A program made the translations under genes and the position numbers. The notes beneath the pieces were generated by a model. That model worked only from the letters and a program-made list of their open reading frames with translations, did not search any database and was not told the DNA's origin. Of a stretch of DNA of 58,734 nucleotides, positions 32,387 to 41,034 are shown one piece after another; positions within the stretch are counted from its first letter, which is position 1; each line of letters opens with the position of its first letter. This DNA comes from Vibrio aestuarianus (GTDB lineage Bacteria; Pseudomonadota; Gammaproteobacteria; Enterobacterales; Vibrionaceae): contig NZ_JAAZTU010000029.1 of assembly GCF_012395185.1 (NCBI RefSeq), positions 1 to 58,734 of the forward strand. The letters are read 5' to 3'.

Positions 32387-34378
32387 CTATTTGCGCATTA
32401 AATACAAAAAATATGCTCCACCAAAAACAGAGGCTAAAAGCCCTGCTGGAAATTGCCATGGGAACCACAAGGTTCTCCCTGTCCAATCGGCGATGACCAT
32501 AATCAACGCCCCTAAAAAACTAGCCACGATTACCTGTTTTAGCGCACTATATTGGCCTAGGGAACGTGCCATATGCGGCGCTAATAAACCAATAAAACTT
32601 AATGGGCCAATCACGATGGTGCAAACGGTTGTTAATAAGGCGACCATCAATAATAGAACCTGCCTAACCCACCGAACATTCAGTCCAATACTGCTGGCTG
32701 TTACACTGCTTAAGCCAATGATATCGAGCCAACGATGAGTACACACCACACCACACCCTATCACCAAAACAGCACATGCAACGATCCAGATATCGATCGT
32801 TGTGACTAAATATGTCGAACCAGATAACCAAGTTAGTAAGCCTTGCACATTATCTTGACCTGAAGCTAAGGAGATCCGAAGTACGGCATCGAGCCCAGCG
32901 CTGAGGGCAATGCCAGAAAGTAGCATATGCGTCGGTGAAAATTGATGTTTTCTGGCTAGCAACCAGATGATAGCAGTGACACTCAATGCCCCAACAGTAC
33001 CTAGCAGCATTTGCTGATGGCGTTCAATAGCCACTCCCGATAATGCCCCAATAACCAAAGCAAGGGCAGCTCCAGAACTAATGCCTAAAATTTCTGGGCT
33101 CGCCATTGGGTTAGTGGTAACACGTTGAATAATAGTACCAGCTATGGCAAGACCCATTCCTGCAAACAGCGCGACAAATACTCTCGGCCATCGTAATGCG
33201 ATGATATTAGCATCGATACTTATGTACCATCCCGTTTGACCTTGCCCAACAAAAAGACTCAACAGTACCAATATCACGAGTATTAATGTTAAGAAAAGAA
33301 CGCTTTTGGAGAATGAAATGTGACGATACGTTTGGATAACGACTTCACGAGCTTTTAGATCTGACTTAAATATTTGGCGCTGTAGCAACAAAAGCAAAAA
33401 TGGCGCACCAAGTAACGCTGTCATCGCACCTGTCGGTAGTAATTCCCCCCCTACACCTGACAAAGGTTGCACAATCAAATCAGCCAGTAGCAGCATGGCA
33501 GAACCAATAATTCCACTGCTAAGCAGTTGCACGGGCAGTTTTCGCGCACCGAACATACGTGCAATTGCTGGCGCAACAATACCGATAAAACCGATCAAGC
33601 CAACTTCACTGACAATAGCAGCAGTAATAAAAATGGCTAAAACTAAGCATGCCACTTTGACCTGTTTTACCTTCACTCCCAAAGAAGCTGATACTGAATC
33701 TCCGAGCTGTAGCGAAGCCAAAGGTCGTTGCAGCAGCAAGAGTAATGCAACTGGCACACTGATCATTGGTAATAAAAAAATGACACTTCGCCAGCCATTT
33801 TGGTTTAACGCCCCGGCTCCCCATACAAAGACGCTAGTGAGTTTCTGTTCGTTCAATAACAAAAGCATGGTGTTTAATGAACCAAAGAACAAACTGATCA
33901 CCATCCCTGCAAGCACCATATGGATAGGTGCAAAACCTCTTTTTGCGGAAAGTAAAAATACTAATAACGTTGCGAAACAGCCACCAAAAAATGCCGGAAT
34001 AAATCCGGAGATAGAAAACGAACTGGGAAGAAATAAAATCCCCAACACCATTCCTAATTCAGCACCAGAGGCGACCCCTAGTGTGGTTGGCGATGCAATA
34101 GGGTTTCGCAACACATATTGCATTACCGAGCCTGCAACCGCTAGTCCGAAACCACACAACACTGCCATTGCCAATCGCGGCAAATAGGTTAAGTTGACGA
34201 TCAAATGTTGATAATTGTTGGCATCATAATGAAATAAGGTTTGCCACAATAGTGGCAAGCCTTGGTGATAAGGTATGCTCAGCTGCAATAACGACGCAAT
34301 AAGTCCAAAACAAAATATGGCGCAAAGTAGCCATTTTGAGTGACGATAATTTACGGCTAGCGATAGTGATGGAGACAT
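32387..34378 (-). CDS. fhuB: FhuB-type fused siderophore ABC permease
   Basis: This inner-membrane permease of the FecCD family has two homologous halves fused in one 663-residue chain, like E. coli FhuB (about 660 residues). Each half carries the conserved segment before the cytoplasmic coupling helix, with GLIGFIGIVAPAIAR in the first half and LSFIGLLAPHMAR in the second. It would carry ferric hydroxamate (aerobactin) across the inner membrane. The frame runs 13 codons upstream into fhuD; the ATG at 34378 gives the family-like N-terminus. It is third in a C-D-B order, as in the aerobactin importers described for V. mimicus and V. vulnificus. Confidence 0.92.
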   Translation of the reverse strand: MSPSLSLAVNYRHSKWLLCAIFCFGLIASLLQLSIPYHQGLPLLWQTLFHYDANNYQHLIVNLTYLPRLAMAVLCGFGLAVAGSVMQYVLRNPIASPTTLGVASGAELGMVLGILFLPSSFSISGFIPAFFGGCFATLLVFLLSAKRGFAPIHMVLAGMVISLFFGSLNTMLLLLNEQKLTSVFVWGAGALNQNGWRSVIFLLPMISVPVALLLLLQRPLASLQLGDSVSASLGVKVKQVKVACLVLAIFITAAIVSEVGLIGFIGIVAPAIARMFGARKLPVQLLSSGIIGSAMLLLADLIVQPLSGVGGELLPTGAMTALLGAPFLLLLLQRQIFKSDLKAREVVIQTYRHISFSKSVLFLTLILVILVLLSLFVGQGQTGWYISIDANIIALRWPRVFVALFAGMGLAIAGTIIQRVTTNPMASPEILGISSGAALALVIGALSGVAIERHQQMLLGTVGALSVTAIIWLLARKHQFSPTHMLLSGIALSAGLDAVLRISLASGQDNVQGLLTWLSGSTYLVTTIDIWIVACAVLVIGCGVVCTHRWLDIIGLSSVTASSIGLNVRWVRQVLLLMVALLTTVCTIVIGPLSFIGLLAPHMARSLGQYSALKQVIVASFLGALIMVIADWTGRTLWFPWQFPAGLLASVFGGAYFLYLMRK

Positions 34379-34385
34379 ATTCACT

Positions 34386-35276
34386 TCACAGTGCAACAAG
34401 TTTAGTAATCTGGTCACTAAAACGCTGTGCAGAGATCAACCCACCAAAGGTCCAAATTGGCGGAAGCTCATACACCAAACCTTGACGACTAAAAACCATC
34501 GTTTGAAATAGTGCCGATTGCTCTAACACACTGCGTTCTTCTGGTTGTAGTGGGCCAAAAAGTAAGACACGTGCGACTTGATGTTCTGCCAGCTTTTCGA
34601 TGCCTGCGGTGGTAAAACCCCACATATTAGTAGTATCGCGCCATGAATTAACTAGGCCCATCTGTTGTAAAACATCTTGAGATAAAGACCCATTACCGTG
34701 AATACGTACAGTTTTCTCGTTAAGAAATCGAACAAACAGTAAAGGTCGATCGGAATTTTTGTACTGACGCATGTACTGACCATTGAGCTCTAACTTCGCA
34801 TTTGTTTGAGCAATCACCGCTTCAGCTTGAACGGATTTATTGAATAATTCACCCAATTGTTTCGTGATAGCTTTGGCATTTTCCAACGGTGTTTTTTTAG
34901 GGCTATAAATGCTGTATACCAAGGTTGGTGCAATCATATTCAGTTGCGGGTAGGCGTGACTCATCGCTTGGCTTATAAGGATAACGTCAGGTTTTAGCTG
35001 TGTTAGTAGTTCTAAATTTGGCTCTCGACGTGAACCGACATCAGCGACGCTATCACTTAATCTTGGTTCACTTACCCAAGTTTGGTAGCCTTTTACATCA
35101 GCAACTCCTACAGGGTTAACGCCTAAACTTAATACGGTTTCCGTTAATGCCCAATCGAGTGTGGCGATTGTTTTTGGTCGATGTTCAAAGGTTGTTGAGC
35201 CCAATTCATGCTCGACGGTAATGGCTTGTACCGTGGTGGTCAGCAGCAAACTCAACAACAAAAAATACGATTTCAC
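34386..35276 (-). CDS. fhuD: FhuD-type periplasmic siderophore-binding protein
   Basis: This 296-residue class III substrate-binding protein has a signal peptide (about 1-18, ending VQA). The mature part has the TroA/FhuD fold, with RPKTIATLDWALTETVLSLGVNPVGVAD near the start and LLTQLKPDVILIS midway. It would pick up ferric aerobactin released by IutA and hand it to FhuB. It starts with GTG, supported by AAAAGGA upstream. It lies between fhuC and fhuB and was probably co-transcribed with them. Confidence 0.9.
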   Translation of the reverse strand: MKSYFLLLSLLLTTTVQAITVEHELGSTTFEHRPKTIATLDWALTETVLSLGVNPVGVADVKGYQTWVSEPRLSDSVADVGSRREPNLELLTQLKPDVILISQAMSHAYPQLNMIAPTLVYSIYSPKKTPLENAKAITKQLGELFNKSVQAEAVIAQTNAKLELNGQYMRQYKNSDRPLLFVRFLNEKTVRIHGNGSLSQDVLQQMGLVNSWRDTTNMWGFTTAGIEKLAEHQVARVLLFGPLQPEERSVLEQSALFQTMVFSRQGLVYELPPIWTFGGLISAQRFSDQITKLVAL

Positions 35277-35301
35277 AATTTGATCCTTTTAGCATTATTG
35301 A

Positions 35302-36069
35302 TTAGGGGATGTAACTGATTGGCTGGCCAGTTTGAGGATGATGAAACAGTGCTAACTCCATGCCGTAGATAGATTGGAGTACTTTCGGTTTCATTAAATC
35401 TTTGGGTGCGCCTTGAGCAATTACTCTCCCTGAATGAAGTGCGACCAGTTGATCACTAAATTTAGCGGCCATATTCACATCATGCAGTACCATAATCACG
35501 GTTATACCAACTGATTGATTGAGCTCACGTACCAAGGTGAGCAGCTCATGCTGATGGGCAACGTCTAATGCCGATGTCGGTTCATCTAATAAAATGCATT
35601 CGCTCTGCTGGGCTAGCAACATTGCTACCCAAGCTCGTTGACGCTCACCACCCGATAAAGTGGCCACATAACGACTTGAAAACGCGTTTAGCCCAACTCG
35701 CTCTATTGCTTGATCAACAATGTGATAATCTTGCGCAGAGTAGCGACCGAATGCTCCTTTCCACGGATAACGTCCGAAGCAAACCAATTCTCGTACCGTC
35801 ACCCCATCAGTAATGGGTGGATGTTGCGGTAAATAAGCCACATTAAGTGCAAAATCGGAGGCACTGTACCGTTCCACACCCTTACCTCTTAGCAAAATGT
35901 GTCCCTGACTAGGAAAGTTTTGACGGCTAAGTAACTTCATTAATGTGGATTTTCCACATCCGTTGTGGCCAAGCAATGTCGTTACTTTACCCTTGTGCAA
36001 GGTCAGTGTGGTTGGGTGGAGTATGCGTTTGCCATCAATTTCAAACGCCGCATCGATAAGTTGATACAT
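35302..36069 (-). CDS. fhuC: FhuC-type siderophore ABC ATPase
   Basis: This 255-residue ATP-binding subunit drives the FhuB importer. Walker A GHNGCGKST is at residues 34-42, the Q-loop is at YLPQHPP, the signature LSGGERQRAWVA and Walker B CILLDEPTSALD follow, and the switch histidine is in VLHDVNMA. These are the features of the FecE/FhuC branch. It is the first gene of the fhuCDB operon and is divergent from the MFS gene. The 134 bases between them hold Fur-like sequence. Confidence 0.94.
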   Translation of the reverse strand: MYQLIDAAFEIDGKRILHPTTLTLHKGKVTTLLGHNGCGKSTLMKLLSRQNFPSQGHILLRGKGVERYSASDFALNVAYLPQHPPITDGVTVRELVCFGRYPWKGAFGRYSAQDYHIVDQAIERVGLNAFSSRYVATLSGGERQRAWVAMLLAQQSECILLDEPTSALDVAHQHELLTLVRELNQSVGITVIMVLHDVNMAAKFSDQLVALHSGRVIAQGAPKDLMKPKVLQSIYGMELALFHHPQTGQPISYIP

Positions 36070-36127
36070 GCTAAAACATCATTCTTCACGATAAAGTCAA
36101 TAGCATGTGAAGATATCACAACTTAAT

Positions 36128-36162
36128 CTTAATGATAATGGTTTTCACAATCATTTATTATC
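36128..36162. promoter_or_regulatory. Fur-box region between fhuC and the MFS gene
   Basis: Bases 36128-36146 match the Fur box at 14 of 19 positions. A second overlapping half-site set (AATCATTTATTATC) follows. Lying between divergent starts, it could control both genes. Confidence 0.75.
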
Positions 36163-36203
36163 AGTAGGATGTAGCATACATTCCCCACGCTTTGTTGTTA
36201 GAG

Positions 36204-37448
36204 ATGAATAAACTACTTGGAAGAAAAAACGCCTCGACATTTGAGTTAACAGCCATTGCATTCGTCGCCGCCCTAATGGGAGTTGGGCAGAATGGATTAT
36301 TAGTCTCCCTTCCCTTTTTGGTTGAACATTCTGCATTTAACTTACCAACATGGTCGATTGTCATCGCTATTGGCAGTTTTTTATTCCTGCCTTCTGCGCC
36401 ATTTTGGGGCCGATATAGTGACGCTCATGGTCCCAAAAACGTCGTATTACAAGCACTACTAGGGATGAGTATCAGTTTTCTACTATTGTTATTTTTTACT
36501 GCAATGAGCCGTTCATTCATAGTAGATACCAATGTTTCTGATTGGTATTGGTTAGCTGGGTTAGTCATAGCTCGGGTGATATATGGCTGTACAGTGTCGG
36601 GAATGGTGCCTGCAAGTCAGCACTGGGCTATTTTGTTATGCGGACAACAAAACCGCTTACAGGCAATTACTTCGGTCAGTATCGGCCTAAGTGCTGGTCG
36701 CTTAATTGGACCGCTCATTGCGATCGGGGCTTTAAAAATTCATGTATTTGCCCCTTTAGCGGGGATGATTCTCTTTCCGATGATCGCTTTAGTGGTCGCA
36801 CTCTACTTACCCACACCACTAACAGACACTAGTACGAGGCATTCTAAAGGTTCATCTTCACCTTGGTTACCACAACGCCAACTATGGCCATATCTGCTGT
36901 CTGGCTTACTTTTGTGCGCAGTGATCGCTTTGCTGCAATACAGTTTTTCCCCGCTAATACTCAGCATAACGGATTGGTCAATTGCTAAAGTAAGCGATGT
37001 GATCGGGATTTTATTAACCATCAGCGCAGCATTTACATTGGCTACGCAAGTTCTGGTGATCAAAAAGAAAAAGATGTCACTGCACCGAATGTATCAAACT
37101 GGTGCATTATTACTGTTCATTGGCTTGGGACTGTTTCTATTGCCTTACATTGAATTTTTCGCTCTCGCAATGGCGATATCAGCGATTGGAGCAGCTCTGC
37201 TTGTTCCAGCATACACTACCTTCGCCACTCAATGTGATGAAAGCCGTCCTGGAGCTGTGGCGGGATACATTGCTATGTCTCATACCCTTGGTTATGGTCT
37301 GGCTTCCTTACTGGCTTACTTAGCGATGTACTCTGCGCACTATCCTATATTTGTTTGTATCGGTTTTTCTGTATTGATCTTGTTACTGAGCATTCGACCA
37401 TCCGTTCAGTTATCCTCCCCTTCGGCTAGCAACAAAACTGTTCATTGA
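36204..37448 (+). CDS. MFS transporter, candidate siderophore exporter
   Basis: This 414-residue major facilitator protein has about 12 hydrophobic helices. The loop between helices 2 and 3 carries GRYSDAHGPKNV, the MFS motif A. It lies inside the aerobactin module and shares a Fur-box region with fhuCDB, so iron-regulated export of aerobactin is the simplest proposal, but no motif proves the substrate. The ATG at 36204 is chosen over the TTG at 36192. It is convergent with the FhuF-type reductase gene, 10 bases away, without a visible terminator. Confidence 0.85.
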   Translation: MNKLLGRKNASTFELTAIAFVAALMGVGQNGLLVSLPFLVEHSAFNLPTWSIVIAIGSFLFLPSAPFWGRYSDAHGPKNVVLQALLGMSISFLLLLFFTAMSRSFIVDTNVSDWYWLAGLVIARVIYGCTVSGMVPASQHWAILLCGQQNRLQAITSVSIGLSAGRLIGPLIAIGALKIHVFAPLAGMILFPMIALVVALYLPTPLTDTSTRHSKGSSSPWLPQRQLWPYLLSGLLLCAVIALLQYSFSPLILSITDWSIAKVSDVIGILLTISAAFTLATQVLVIKKKKMSLHRMYQTGALLLFIGLGLFLLPYIEFFALAMAISAIGAALLVPAYTTFATQCDESRPGAVAGYIAMSHTLGYGLASLLAYLAMYSAHYPIFVCIGFSVLILLLSIRPSVQLSSPSASNKTVH

Positions 37449-37458
37449 GACATCCGAC

Positions 37459-38172
37459 TTAATTATCTCGACGCAATCGAGGGCAGTCTGAACAGAGGCT
37501 TCTGCCCTCGCATTTATACACTAGACAGCAGCTTGTACGAATTAGCTGCAAGGGCGTGTTTTTATCTTTCACTTGTAAACTCGATAAGTGCTTTTTAGGA
37601 AGATTACACACCTCTAACCATTGTACTGCTTGTTCTATGATCTGTTCATTGCTGTAGCCCGGATTAGTACTTTGTAACTTCACTAAACAATTGAGTAGAC
37701 CATCTGCCAATAAGTGACGCGTAAAACCAGGACGGATCCGCACCCATGGATCCATCTGTTGGCGATACGTTTCAAATAACGACGTGAGTTGCTGACCCGC
37801 TTGCTCAATCAATAGTGATTGTGATCCGTGAATGAACTCTGTGCGATGAAAATGAAAGCCGGAAATAAACTTAGGTTGTGTAAACTGCGTCATATTGTAA
37901 ATGTCAGGCAACGCATTCAAACGATAAATGGACAAGAAACAAAGATAGACGGGCTGCCAGCAGAGAAGATCCCATGTTCGAGTTAACCAGTACGCTGCCC
38001 CCCCTTCAGGGCTAGATTGAGCAAGCTCGTTATATAACTGCTGGATGAGAACGCTATTATCCTTATTAACTTGAATAGATTCCACATGCTGGGGAAAATC
38101 AGTATACCCCCGAAGGTAGGGAGTAATTTGGTTTGCATCTTGAAAAAGTTGTGTGACTAGTGATTGACTCAT
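37459..38172 (-). CDS. FhuF-type siderophore ferric reductase
   Basis: This 237-residue protein ends in a cysteine pattern C-C-x10-C-x2-C, the [2Fe-2S] signature of FhuF. The cysteines are in CCLVYKC and CSDC at the C-terminus. FhuF-like proteins reduce Fe3+ in hydroxamate siderophores in the cytoplasm so that the iron is released. The neighbouring aerobactin genes and a Fur-like box 55 bases upstream fit this role. The N-terminal three quarters are weakly conserved, as is usual for the family. Confidence 0.88.
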   Translation of the reverse strand: MSQSLVTQLFQDANQITPYLRGYTDFPQHVESIQVNKDNSVLIQQLYNELAQSSPEGGAAYWLTRTWDLLCWQPVYLCFLSIYRLNALPDIYNMTQFTQPKFISGFHFHRTEFIHGSQSLLIEQAGQQLTSLFETYRQQMDPWVRIRPGFTRHLLADGLLNCLVKLQSTNPGYSNEQIIEQAVQWLEVCNLPKKHLSSLQVKDKNTPLQLIRTSCCLVYKCEGRSLCSDCPRLRRDN

Positions 38173-38226
38173 GGTACGAACAAATAATGAAAAGGGATTA
38201 AATCATAAAGCGCGCCACAAACCAAT

Positions 38227-38245
38227 GCAAATAGTTATCATTAAC
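38227..38245 (-). promoter_or_regulatory. Fur-like box upstream of the fhuF-type gene
   Basis: GCAAATAGTTATCATTAAC matches 13 of 19 Fur-box positions, including the core ATCATTA, and lies 55 bases before the gene start. Confidence 0.6.
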
Positions 38246-38295
38246 GATTTTTCAATACAAAAACTTGTGAATCATCAACAGATACTCCACGCCTC

Positions 38296-39480
38296 TTAAG
38301 ACTGAATGGACTTATCTTTTTTGATTTGTTGTAACTGAGTCAAAAACTTGATCCATCCTTTGGCCGCTTGTGAAGGCTGAATAATTTCTGCTTGCTTCGC
38401 TTGGTACAGCGCCGTATCCAGTTGATTGAGTTTATACAGCGCTTGTACACGAACTAATGCAACATCAGCCTGCTTCTCTTTTGTTGTGATCTTATCTAGC
38501 GCTACTAATGCTTGGTTGTATTGCCCTTGTTGGTTATACAGCAATGCAACTTGCCAAAAGTACTTATTATCAAATTGAGCGGCAATCAACCAAGTTTCTA
38601 TGGCACTTTGCCATTCTCTGGCTTGTTGCCAATACGTTGCTTGCTCTGTGATTAATGACACATCGCTATTGATATCAGGCAGAGTTTGCATCGTTTTCGC
38701 GGCACGTTCTGGAATGCCATTTTGCGCATAAAGTTGCGCTAATAGATGTGTATCTTTCTCTGATAATTCAACACCTTGTAGTTTGGCTAGCGCTAAACTA
38801 TTAAGCGCTTGGCGTCGCTGATCTAAACGCAGGTGCAATCCTACTAATTGACGCCACCAATTTGATTTATTCGGCTCCAAAGCAATCAAATTTTTCAGAG
38901 TTGGAATAGCCTCTTTCCATTGTTCAAGCTGAAGTTGCGCCCCAAGCTTAAGAGAGAGTGGCGTTTTGCTATTCATTGCGGCTAGGTTTTGATATTGAAC
39001 TAACGCCTTTAGTACCTTACGCCATTGCGCTAATTGGTAATGAGTCTGAGCAATACGCAACCATAATTGTGGCGCGCTTTGTGCGTCTGGAGTATTTTTA
39101 ACTAATTGATAATAATGTGGTAGTGCTTGCTCAAATTGACCTTCATTAACATATAAATCAGCCAACATACGCTCGGTTGTCCACGTTTGTTGGTCGTTAA
39201 GTTCACCACTTTCAACCGCATATTTTATTTGTGAAATAGCTTGCTGTGTCTGGTTATTTTGCCAATAAAAAACGCCTAACATACGCGCGATAAAAGCTTT
39301 GTCGTAGCTTCTCGAACTCTCTAAATGGCGCAGTTCATCTATCGCTTGTATCAGCTTTTCTTGTTGTGCAAGTTGCTGCGCTTTTTGTACTTTTATCGCT
39401 GTTATGGGGCTTAATTCACTGGCATTTAGGGCTAGCGATACAATAAACAACGGCAAGCTAATGAAAAGTCGTTTTATCAT
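38296..39480 (-). CDS. TPR-repeat protein of the TonB2 operon
   Basis: This 394-residue protein has a signal peptide (about 1-20, ending NAS). It consists largely of tetratricopeptide repeats, with many W/L-A-Y-Q helical pairs such as LARLLGVFYWQNNQ-like segments from residue 65 onward. It is probably periplasmic and a scaffold for protein contacts. It overlaps tonB2 by four bases (ATGA) and is the last gene of the operon. TPR genes occupy this place in other Vibrio TonB2 clusters. Its precise role there is not known to me. Confidence 0.88.
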   Translation of the reverse strand: MIKRLFISLPLFIVSLALNASELSPITAIKVQKAQQLAQQEKLIQAIDELRHLESSRSYDKAFIARMLGVFYWQNNQTQQAISQIKYAVESGELNDQQTWTTERMLADLYVNEGQFEQALPHYYQLVKNTPDAQSAPQLWLRIAQTHYQLAQWRKVLKALVQYQNLAAMNSKTPLSLKLGAQLQLEQWKEAIPTLKNLIALEPNKSNWWRQLVGLHLRLDQRRQALNSLALAKLQGVELSEKDTHLLAQLYAQNGIPERAAKTMQTLPDINSDVSLITEQATYWQQAREWQSAIETWLIAAQFDNKYFWQVALLYNQQGQYNQALVALDKITTKEKQADVALVRVQALYKLNQLDTALYQAKQAEIIQPSQAAKGWIKFLTQLQQIKKDKSIQS

Positions 39481-40097
39481 TTGGCGATTTTAAACTCCAC
39501 CGTTACAGTTTGCCCATTTTGTGATATGGCTTGTCCATCGACAATTTGCGGCTGATATTTCCATTTTTTCACTGCTTGTATCGCTTCCCGCTCAAACATC
39601 CTCACTGGCTTTGCTTCCACGACTTTAATATTGGTCGCTTTGCCCATCTCATCGATGGTAAAGCTCAGCGTAACAAACCCTTCTACACTACGTTTAAGCG
39701 CCTTGGCTGGATAAACAGGCTCAACACGATACAGCGGCATTGCCTGTTGATTAGTGCCAAAGTCACCGAAAGTAGGCGCACTAATTGCGACTCCATTCAT
39801 TACGGTATCTAGCCCTAACGCAGGCAATGCGTTAGCGGCTAACGTTTCAACTGCTACCGTTTGGGCCTGTGTTACGGGTGATTGTGGTGGTGGCTCTGGT
39901 AGTTGTAATGGCTCTGGTAAGCTACGTTGACGACGTTGAAGATCCTGCTCTTGCTCAACCATAATCATAGTAAAGCTGAGCGCTTGAGCACTTTCAGTAA
40001 CCCGTTGATGGCCGTTATCTATCATCCATGACATAAAACTGAATAATGCTAGCGAGATGATGCCAGCAAAAGGCAATGCAATGAATAATCGTAGCAT
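39477..40097 (-). CDS. tonB2: TonB2 energy-transducing protein
   Basis: This 206-residue TonB-family protein has one N-terminal inner-membrane helix (about 8-27). A short proline-rich linker around residues 60-75 follows. The C-terminal TonB domain contains VEPVYPAKALKRSVEGFV and a final KWKYQPQ region. It contacts TonB boxes of outer-membrane receptors such as IutA. The short linker is typical of the Vibrio TonB2 type. Its ATG overlaps the exbD stop (TGATG). Confidence 0.93.
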   Translation of the reverse strand: MLRLFIALPFAGIISLALFSFMSWMIDNGHQRVTESAQALSFTMIMVEQEQDLQRRQRSLPEPLQLPEPPPQSPVTQAQTVAVETLAANALPALGLDTVMNGVAISAPTFGDFGTNQQAMPLYRVEPVYPAKALKRSVEGFVTLSFTIDEMGKATNIKVVEAKPVRMFEREAIQAVKKWKYQPQIVDGQAISQNGQTVTVEFKIAK

Positions 40098-40501
40098 CAG
40101 CGTTTTTCCGCAGCCAATGCGATGTTTTTCACTCCAGCCCCTTTTGCCGCGTCCATGACCTTAACAACCGTGCCATTGTAAGCATGTTCGTCAGCTTGAA
40201 TAACCAGTGAAGCATCTGGCTGCTCTAATAGCAGGTGCTCTAATGTCGCTTCAACTCGCTCTGCATCAATCAGACGTTTATCAATATAGATATCATTTGC
40301 CGCATTAATTGCGACGAAAATCCCCGCGTCTTTTTGACTCACCGCATGCGAAGCTTGCGGTCGATTCACTTCAACGCCAGATTCTCGAACAAATGAACTG
40401 GTAACAATAAAGAAAATCAACATAATAAAAACAATATCGAGCATCGAGGTTAAATCGATTTGCGCTTCATCATTTTTTTGGTGGCGTCTGCCTAATCTCA
40501 T
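40097..40501 (-). CDS. exbD2: ExbD2 biopolymer transport protein
   Basis: This 134-residue ExbD/TolR-family protein has one N-terminal helix carrying the conserved proton-path aspartate in LTSMLDIVFIMLIFF. A periplasmic domain follows. With ExbB2 it uses the proton gradient to drive TonB2. The start overlaps the exbB2 stop (ATGA). Confidence 0.94.
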   Translation of the reverse strand: MRLGRRHQKNDEAQIDLTSMLDIVFIMLIFFIVTSSFVRESGVEVNRPQASHAVSQKDAGIFVAINAANDIYIDKRLIDAERVEATLEHLLLEQPDASLVIQADEHAYNGTVVKVMDAAKGAGVKNIALAAEKR

Positions 40502-41034
40502 CGCAAACTCCTTAATGATTTTTCTAATTTTAGTTCAAGCAGATGGCACGCTTTTGCTAAACGAGCGTGAACAAATACGCCTGCTAATGCTGCAACCATA
40601 CCAGCCATAGTTGGTAACGTGGCCAATGAAATACCCGAAGCCATTAATTTAGGATCACTACTGCCTTGGTTTGCCATAACATCAAACACCGAAATCATCC
40701 CAGTAACGGTACCAAGCAAACCAAGCATTGGGCATAGAGTGGCAAGCAGTTTTATCATATTGAGATTTTGGCGCAGTAGGCATTGTGCTTGCCCTAGCCA
40801 CCCATCGCGAATGGCGTGGGCATACCATGAATGGTGATCGACTCGCTGATGCCATTCAGCTAACCACGTTTTACGAAGTTTGGGAAAAGCAAACATTATA
40901 AACAGCACTCGCTCAACAATAAGTAGCCAATACAAAACCACCACGCCCGCTAACCACCAAAGTACGACACCGCCTTGTTGCATAAATTGCTGCAATGTCA
41001 CAAGCCAATCATTGGCTAACAAAGCACTTGGCAT
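40498..41034 (-). CDS. exbB2: ExbB2 proton channel protein
   Basis: This 178-residue MotA/TolQ/ExbB family channel protein has three helices. The family motif region LATLCPMLGLLGTVTGMISVFDVM and the last helix with ISLATLPTMAGMVAALAGVFVHARL are clear. It partners ExbD2 and TonB2. The ATG overlaps the stop of the upstream ttpC gene (TAATG), as is usual for the Vibrio TonB2 operon. Confidence 0.94.
   Translation of the reverse strand: MPSALLANDWLVTLQQFMQQGGVVLWWLAGVVVLYWLLIVERVLFIMFAFPKLRKTWLAEWHQRVDHHSWYAHAIRDGWLGQAQCLLRQNLNMIKLLATLCPMLGLLGTVTGMISVFDVMANQGSSDPKLMASGISLATLPTMAGMVAALAGVFVHARLAKACHLLELKLEKSLRSLR

Noticed and set aside
33495..34187. Long + strand open frame opposite fhuB
   Set aside because: It is the antisense of a clear FecCD permease, with composition (P/N/T-rich) expected from a reversed membrane gene and no ribosome-binding site I trust.
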